From Lunularia cruciata (lineage: Eukaryota > Streptophyta > Marchantiopsida > Lunulariales > Lunulariaceae), in NCBI GenBank assembly GCA_948567375.1, contig OX419755.1, positions 46,691,001 through 46,755,000 on the forward strand: a DNA stretch of 64,000 nucleotides. Reading direction: 5' to 3'. Numbering within the stretch: position 1 is the stretch's first letter; each line of letters opens with the position of its first letter. Both the position numbers and the translations under genes were made by a program. The notes under the pieces were generated by a model. It did no database searches. It was not told where the DNA came from and saw nothing but the letters and a program-made list of their open reading frames with translations. Positions 58,287 through 64,000 of this stretch are shown here, in pieces.

Positions 58287-60783
58287 CTAGTTCAACTTTG
58301 GCTTCCAAACCCAATGATCTCTCAAGAATTTCACCATCTTTGGATCTACTCCTAACTCTTCTATTTCTACAATGTCTTCATTACAAACTACAATTGCACT
58401 AGTAGGTACCTTGTCTAATTCATTATCTTCTACCCCACTCTTCTCTAATGTCTCCAATGATAACTCCAAAGACACTTGTACTCCTACTTCTACTACTTTG
58501 GGTCTTCTTAATTCTTGTACCTCACTACAAAGTTTGTCTAACTCCATCCTAATGGGATCCAATCTGAGACAAACATTGTCTTCTACCTCTAACATCTTCC
58601 TATCTACACGTTCTTGCATATGAATCAACAAATTGTTCAACTTCGTGTCCTTTGCCTTTCTCTTGTACCAATAATTTCAGCTCATGTAATCTTGCTTCCT
58701 TGATTTTGCCTTCAACTTCCACGCTCAACATTGCCTTGATTTCATTTACTACACCAATTACCTCATAGGCTTCTTCTATGATCTTGAGCTTCTCCTTCTT
58801 TCTTTCTTCCTCCAATTCAATATGATACATTTGGAGCTCGTATTCAAATTCAGCCTTCAATGCCTCCTTCTCCCTTTGATTCACATAGATTTGCTCCTCT
58901 ACTACCCTCACCAATCCTTGCAATGGATCTTCTTCTCTACCTTGCTTTGCTAACTCTCGCTGCCAGGCTTGATCTTTCTCAATGGCCTTCTTCTTGAGAC
59001 TTTCCAATTCCTGCTCCATCACTACTGTACTTGCCTTTGAGTTTATTCACTCTACTCAGGCATTTGTGATTTCTCCCTTCAACATTGCAACCAAAGCTGT
59101 CATCTCCTTTGCCTCCTCACAACATTTTAGTAAGTCCTCCCTCATTACTTCAAAGTGCTTACTCCAAAAAATCTCCTCAACTCAAAGTTCTTTAGCTTCC
59201 ATCTCTACTCTTGTTAGCTTACTTCACAACAACAAGGTTTCTGCACTCCATTTCTTCACTAATGCCAACTCATCATGCACATCAAGATTGGCACTCACAA
59301 TCTCTACTTTCTTATGCTGCAAGAACACCAATAGCAGACACACTACTTTTGACAAATACTCCAATCCTTCACATTTCTTGTCATCGGGTTGGCCTTCATC
59401 TTCATCTTCTAGCAACTCTACTTCTTGCACCTTACTCCAAAGTCACAATCTTCATGCTTTCAAGGTTTCACCATCTGAGCTTTCCTCCCCTTCTCTGACA
59501 AATTTAATGGGCCTCACCTTGGCTACGTGCACAATAATCTTCCGTTTGGTAGTTCTTGGTCATGCCACGACTTCTTCTTCCTTCTTCTTCTCACCTCCTT
59601 GTTCAATTGGAGAAACTTCTAGACTCAGCTTCCCTACATCCACCATCAGCCTTCAGGTTTGCTAAATCTCCGCCTCGCCTTCATTACTACTACTTGATTT
59701 TGCAAAAGGCGATTGAACTCTTCTTCTTCTTTTCCCAATGCTTCTCCCTTTGATCTAGTTTCTCCTTCTAACTCTTCTTTGGATTCTGGCATGGATTCTT
59801 TTATCTTCATCATCACTACCATTGGGTTAACCTTCGGCACCTTTGGGGGCTAAAATTTCAAGCTTGGCTCTCTTTCTAGCCCTTGAGATGTCAATTGTTA
59901 CAATCTTCTCCTTCCCACTTTTCTTGTAGTACTCATCTCTGTCTCGCACCCTCTCCATATAATATTGTTCATCTGCATTTGCCTCCTTCCATGGATCTGG
60001 ATGAAAGCGCAAGCGCCTTTGATTTCTTTCTTCTAAAGTCAACAAGTTCAATCCAAAGTAAAAATGTGCTGCAAAAGGCATGAAATAATGAGGTGGCATA
60101 TCCATTCTCCACCCCAAAATCATCTTCCATACTCTCTGATGCAAACATTTTGCCCAATCTACTACCTTTCTTGAAAATATTTGATGAAAGAACACCGCCT
60201 GTTACATCATAACATAGGTGGTTTGCTCCGGCTTGAACATTGCCATCATTGAGCTTACAATCCCTCTCCACTCAAGGTCTATATAACTATCCACCTTATA
60301 CCCATTCTTCATTTGAGGTTGATTGAACCAATTCCTCACTTTGGCAATCTCTTCTAAAGCATCACACTTCCAATAGAAGGTGGTACCTCCTACCTCTCCT
60401 GCCTCTCTTCCTAGGACTACTCTCCAATCCAACTCCATCGATTGAGCTGGGTTTCCTTGCTCCCCCTTGTGTTGTGGTCCATCCTTGCAATTACTCATTG
60501 CAATTTCTACCATGAAACCTAGAAAACTAAAGTTCCAGTTCTAGGCCAGGAACGAGATACAAAGTCTCACCAAGACTTTGATCCGCGGTATTACTTGTAA
60601 CCTACAAATTGCAAGTCCCCTCATTGCAATCTACTTACTTACTTTTGGGGTCATCATGTGTTTCCTCACCTTCTTCTTGTGAAAGAATGTTCTTGAGATC
60701 CTAATCCACTCTTCTTCCTACGGATGTGCAATTTGCATTACTTTAGGTCAACTCTAAATAGGGACAAAGAAGCATCTAGACAT
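58287..60783 (-). pseudogene. Protein of the TGTG element, copy C (broken, most diverged)
   Basis: ATG at 60783 is followed early by a stop. Recognisable parts: QPQMKNGYKVDSYIDLEWRG and KPEQTTYVM (60202-60400), VDWAKCLHQRVWKMIL and MPFAAHFYFGLNLLTLEERN (59827-60195), a Glu-rich linker, ALKAEFEYELQMYHIELEEE (about 58840), and the C-terminal block LELSLETLEKSGVEDNELDK (58420-58500). The same domain order as in copy B supports a real protein family. Confidence 0.7.
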
Positions 60784-60810
60784 TGTGCTGCTTTCTCACA
60801 AAACTCTTGA

Positions 60811-60817
60811 TTTTATA
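60811..60817 (-). promoter_or_regulatory. TATA box, copy C
   Basis: TATAAAA in the context GACTATAAAATC on the minus strand, 28 bp before the ATG at 60783. Equivalent to the boxes of copies A and B. Confidence 0.5.
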
Positions 60818-61442
60818 GTCCTGCGCTAATTAGTCATTCTTCATTTGTTTCTCCTCTCCAGTCACCAATTCTGTTGGATTGGTTTCTTGTCACTATCAAG
60901 AACTTCTTGATCTTGAGGCCATTACTTTCTTCTCGTGTACTTTCTTGCTTGGGCCGCCTCCAAAAAAAGTTTGTTACCAGTGTCATCGGGAAAATAGCCC
61001 ATGTGTACTCTTGAGGCTTTTGGTGTGATAAATTTTCTTTTCTCTTTTAGTTCTTGTAAGGATCATGGATTTATGTCAATATGTCTCGGGTGTAGTTTTA
61101 TGCTACCTTGCCGCGGGAGATATTTCCTTTATTATTGTGAAGCTGGAAAAAGTTATGGTGTTATTAGCTCAAGGAGTCTTTTCATGTGGTTTGAGCCAAG
61201 AAATAATGTGGGGTTACACTAGCTTAGGTTCTGTTTACATTATTGGAATGAAAGAGGACTTGCCTTAGAAGAGAAGTTGGCAGAAATTTTTGAGGGAGAC
61301 CGGAGTTTTTGGGAAATGATAGGAGGAGTTTCAAGAGAAGAGTTGGGAGGAGTTTGGAGAGAAACGGAGGGCTGACATTTTTTGGGGAAATGCAAGAGGA
61401 GAATTTTCGAGAAGAGGAGTGAGCAATGAGAAGTTTTCAGGA

Positions 61443-62460
61443 GTTGAGTTCTTACAGTGAGAATTATCGGAAGATGAAGGGCTGACAGTAGGAGTTTTGG
61501 GAAATGAGGAGAGGAGTTTTGAGAGAGAAGTTGCAAGCATTTTTGAGAAGAGAGGACAGTAGGATTTTTGGAAAGTGAGAGAGGATTTTCAAGAGGGAGG
61601 TTGGCAAGGTTAGGCAGGAGTTGAGTTCTTCACAGTGAGAATTATTGAAAGATGAAGGGCTGACAGTTTCGGGAAATGCCAGAGGATTTTAGAGAGGGAA
61701 GTTGGCAAGGTTGGGCAGGAGTTGAGTTCTTCACAGTGAGAATTATCGAAAGATGAAGGGCTGACAGTTCCGGGAAAAGCCAGAGGATTTTCAAGAAGGA
61801 AGTTGTCAAGGTTGGGCAGGAGTTGAGTTCTTCACAGTGAGAATTATCGAAAGATGAAGGGCTGACAGTTTCGAGAAATGCCAGAGGATTTTTGAGAGAG
61901 AAGTTGGCTGAAATATTCAAGAGAGACAAGGATTTTTGGGAAATGAGGAGAGGAGTATCGAGAGAGAAGTTGCAGGAATTTTTTAGAAGAGAGGACAGTA
62001 AGGTTTTCGGAAAGTGAGAGAGGATTTTCGAGAGGGAAGTTGGCAAGGTTGGGCAGGAGTTGAGTTCTTCACATTGAGAATTATCAAAAGATGAAGGGCT
62101 GACAGTTTCGGGAAATGCCAGAGGATTTTTGAGAGGAAAGTTGGCAAGGTTGGGCAAGAGTTGAGTTCTTCACAGTGAGAATTATCGAAAGATGAAGGGC
62201 TGACAGTTTTGGGAAATGCCAGAGGATTTTCAAGAGGGAAGTTGGCAAGGTTGGGCAGGAGTTGAGTTCTTCACAGTGAGAATTATCGAAAGATGAAGGG
62301 CTGACAGTTTTGGGAAATGCCAGAGGATTTTTGAGAGTGAAGTTGGCAAGGTTGGGCAGGAGTTGAGTTCTTCACAGTGAGAATTATCAAAAGATGAAGG
62401 GCTGACAGTTTTGGGAAATGCCAGAGGAGTTTTGAGAGAGAAGTTTGCAAGAATTTTCAA
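61443..62460. repeat. 101-bp tandem repeat array in D2
   Basis: gttgagttct starts at 61443, 61620, 61721, 61822, 62059, 62160, 62261 and 62362. Within two blocks the spacing is exactly 101 bp; the gaps 61443-61620 and 61822-62059 hold diverged sequence. Each unit also contains atgaagggctgacag and gggaaatgccagagg. Confidence 0.92.
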
Positions 62461-62469
62461 GAGAGACAG

Positions 62470-62990
62470 AGGATTTTTGGGAAATGACAATAGAGAGCTT
62501 TTGAGAAAATGCCAGATGAGCTTTGCAAGGAGTGGTTGCAGAATTTCAAGAAGGAGAGGCTGAATAGGGGTTTTTCAGTGGATCTTTAGAGGGTTTTAAG
62601 AGGAGAAAGTCTTGCGGGAGTGCACATGCTGACAGGGTATGAAAATTCGAGACAGATGAGGGCTGGACAGTAAAGAGCTTTCAGGAAAATGCCTGATGAG
62701 CTTTGCAAGGAGTGGTTGCAGGATTTTGAGAAGGAGAGGGCTGAACATGGGTTTTCAGTGGATCTTTCAAAGGGTTTTCAGAGGAGAAAGTTTTGCGGGA
62801 GTGCACATGCTGACAGTGTATGAAAATTCGAGACAGATGAGGGCTGGACAGAGAGCTTTTTGAGAAATGATAGTAGAGAGCTTTTGGGAAAATGCCAGAA
62901 GAGCTTTGCAAGGAGTGGTTGCAGGATTTTGAGAAGGAGAGGGCTGAACAAGGGTTTTTCAATGGATCTTTGTGAGGGTTTTCAGAGCAG
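62470..62990. repeat. Second tandem array in D2, period about 180-203
   Basis: gagctttgcaaggagtggtt starts at 62518, 62698 and 62901. Units share gggttttcagtggatctttt-like and gggagtgcacatgctgacag phrases. Confidence 0.85.
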
Positions 62991-63786
62991 AAAGCATTGA
63001 TGGGAGTGCTGCTGGGAGGTGAAGGAAGAAGTCCGGAGGGTGAGTTGTCTTTACTGTTATCAGACAGAGTGCGTGTGAAGGCACCATCTGAAATGATTTT
63101 CTGTCATAATTTAGTGCAGACACTGTATGAACTGGAGTTGGTTGGCTTTTCCAAAATTGTGAACCTTGCAGCTGAAATTTTATGAATGACAAATCCTGAG
63201 ACAATGGTGTGTTTGATCTGTGACTAGCATCGAGGAAGTTCCATTTTAGGAGCTCTCAATCCATCTATATGAATGGTTTGATTTAGTAGTCTGGGTGCCG
63301 GGTTGAGCCAAATAGACTACTATTTGTTGTTTGTGAAATTCCTAGGCATTCTTAGGGACCGTCGGGTCCAAAACCGTAGCAGAACCCGCGTGAACGAGCC
63401 AGTTTTGTGAAGGCCAAAGACAAACACAAACCCTCAAGAAACCTAACATCAAAGTACAAAGAAAAACCCAAAATTTTATAGAGCTGAGATTTCCAACACA
63501 CCAGGAATAGGAAGAGAATGTCAGTCTACAAGAAACTCTAAATCAACTACAATAAAGGCAAACTAAGCACAAGCAGCCAGGTGCTTGGTGCACTCTCGAG
63601 GCCAAACAATTTCCCCGACACCGGTTCTTTGGATCAGACCACACCGCTTGATACAAAGTCTGGCCTTCTTTGTCTTTGTGTCTTGTCCCTTTTGGGTCCT
63701 TTGGTCTTGACCCGATGTCAACTTTGGGTTTGCCCTAAACACATGCTTCTTATTTCTTTCCCATTGAGCCCTCTTTAGGCTTTACT

Positions 63787-64000
63787 ATGAACAATGAAAA
63801 ATGAAATATAAAGCCCGGAAGACCCAAAGAGTCAAATGGCTAAAAACACAATACAAAACACATGCAATGGGAGCCTAGGCAAGGGCCTACGGCATTTGAC
63901 CAATCTGTAACAAACTGGTCTGATGTAAACTAATCTCTGTCATATACTTCCCTAATGTAAACCGTAAACCTGTAAGAGAGTTGAGAAACCACTTCAAGTA
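63787..64000 (-). mobile_element. LINE 3' tail fragment at the window edge
   Basis: atgaacaatgaaaaatgaaatataaagcccgg on the plus strand, the inverted LINE tail, then 3' UTR sequence to the end of the window. It continues beyond. Confidence 0.8.

Larger units (their letters stand above)
60981..63620. mobile_element. Purine-rich element D2, inserted in copy C
   Basis: Ends TGTCATCGGGAAAAT and AATTTCCCCGACA are imperfect inverted repeats. Flanks CCAG and CCGG may be a damaged 4-bp duplication. The plus strand is rich in G and A from 61260 to 63000 and holds two tandem arrays. No protein is recognisable. The final 120 bp (ctaagcacaagcagccaggt onwards) match D1. TG...CA ends fit an LTR-type element, possibly a solo LTR. 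Confidence 0.65.
57478..63786 (-). mobile_element. Copy C of the ORF-bearing TGTG element, split by D2
   Basis: Left end tgtgacaacctgg at 57478. It matches copy A through the coding region and promoter to 60980. The terminal part resumes after D2 (63621-63786) and holds the conserved dyad half (acccgatgt, 63710). With D2 removed, the distance from dyad to TATA box is again about 250 bp. The outer right end is lost at the LINE tail that starts near 63787, so no target duplication can be read. Confidence 0.75.

Noticed and set aside
61240-62962. Long minus-strand frames with repeated SFDNSHCEELNSCPTLPTSL
   Set aside because: They are translations of the 101-bp tandem array; the period 101 is not a multiple of three, so no stable protein repeat is expected.

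Overview
This 64 kb window looks like nuclear DNA from a large, repeat-laden plant genome. The evidence is Ty3/gypsy elements with plant-type primer sites (initiator tRNA-Met, and the TTTTTGG...GTTGTCGGG type), a chromodomain integrase, and many decayed LINEs. I see no intact host gene, tRNA, rRNA or CRISPR array. A gymnosperm or fern is my guess; the sequence does not prove it. Nearly every coding segment has stops and frameshifts, several of them C-to-T changes in a CpG context, as expected of methylated old repeats.

Left half (about 4.9-33 kb): one nested stack. The oldest layer is a minus-strand non-LTR retrotransposon of the restriction-like-endonuclease (RLE; R2/NeSL-like) type. It starts with a C2H2 finger near 32.9 kb and ends near 4.9 kb. 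It is now split by a 5'-truncated LINE (5161-5930), a full-length LINE (6479-23126, target duplication GCTAT) and a non-chromodomain Ty3/gypsy element (23176-30478). The full-length LINE is itself split by an ORF-bearing TGTG...CACA element (copy A, 7473-11232, duplication ACAAG) and by a chromovirus (12281-20643, duplication CCAAG). The 5' LTR of that chromovirus is split by a purine-rich element (D1, about 17646-20461).

Middle (33-48 kb): AT-rich sequence without recognisable genes (33.9-39.4 kb), then a minus-strand LINE lacking its RT half (39.44-46.2 kb). Its 5' UTR carries copy B of the ORF-bearing element (41576-44940, duplication ACTCA).

Right part (48-64 kb): LINE 3' tails and fragments, one nearly complete but broken LINE (about 49.0-54.6 kb), and a LINE 5' part (56.2-57.5 kb) entered by copy C of the ORF-bearing element (57478 to about 63786). 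Copy C is split by a second purine-rich element (D2, 60981-63620) with a 101-bp tandem array. The window ends in another LINE tail.

The most interesting content is the A/B/C family. It has TG...CA ends, 5-bp duplications and no visible terminal direct repeats. All copies share an internal dyad, a TATA box and a coding frame for an acidic, coiled-coil-rich protein of about 700 residues that I do not recognise. All three copies lie antisense inside the same LINE family, two of them only 24 bp apart in LINE coordinates. The second point of interest is the RLE-type element in a plant genome, which becomes readable only after the nested insertions are removed.
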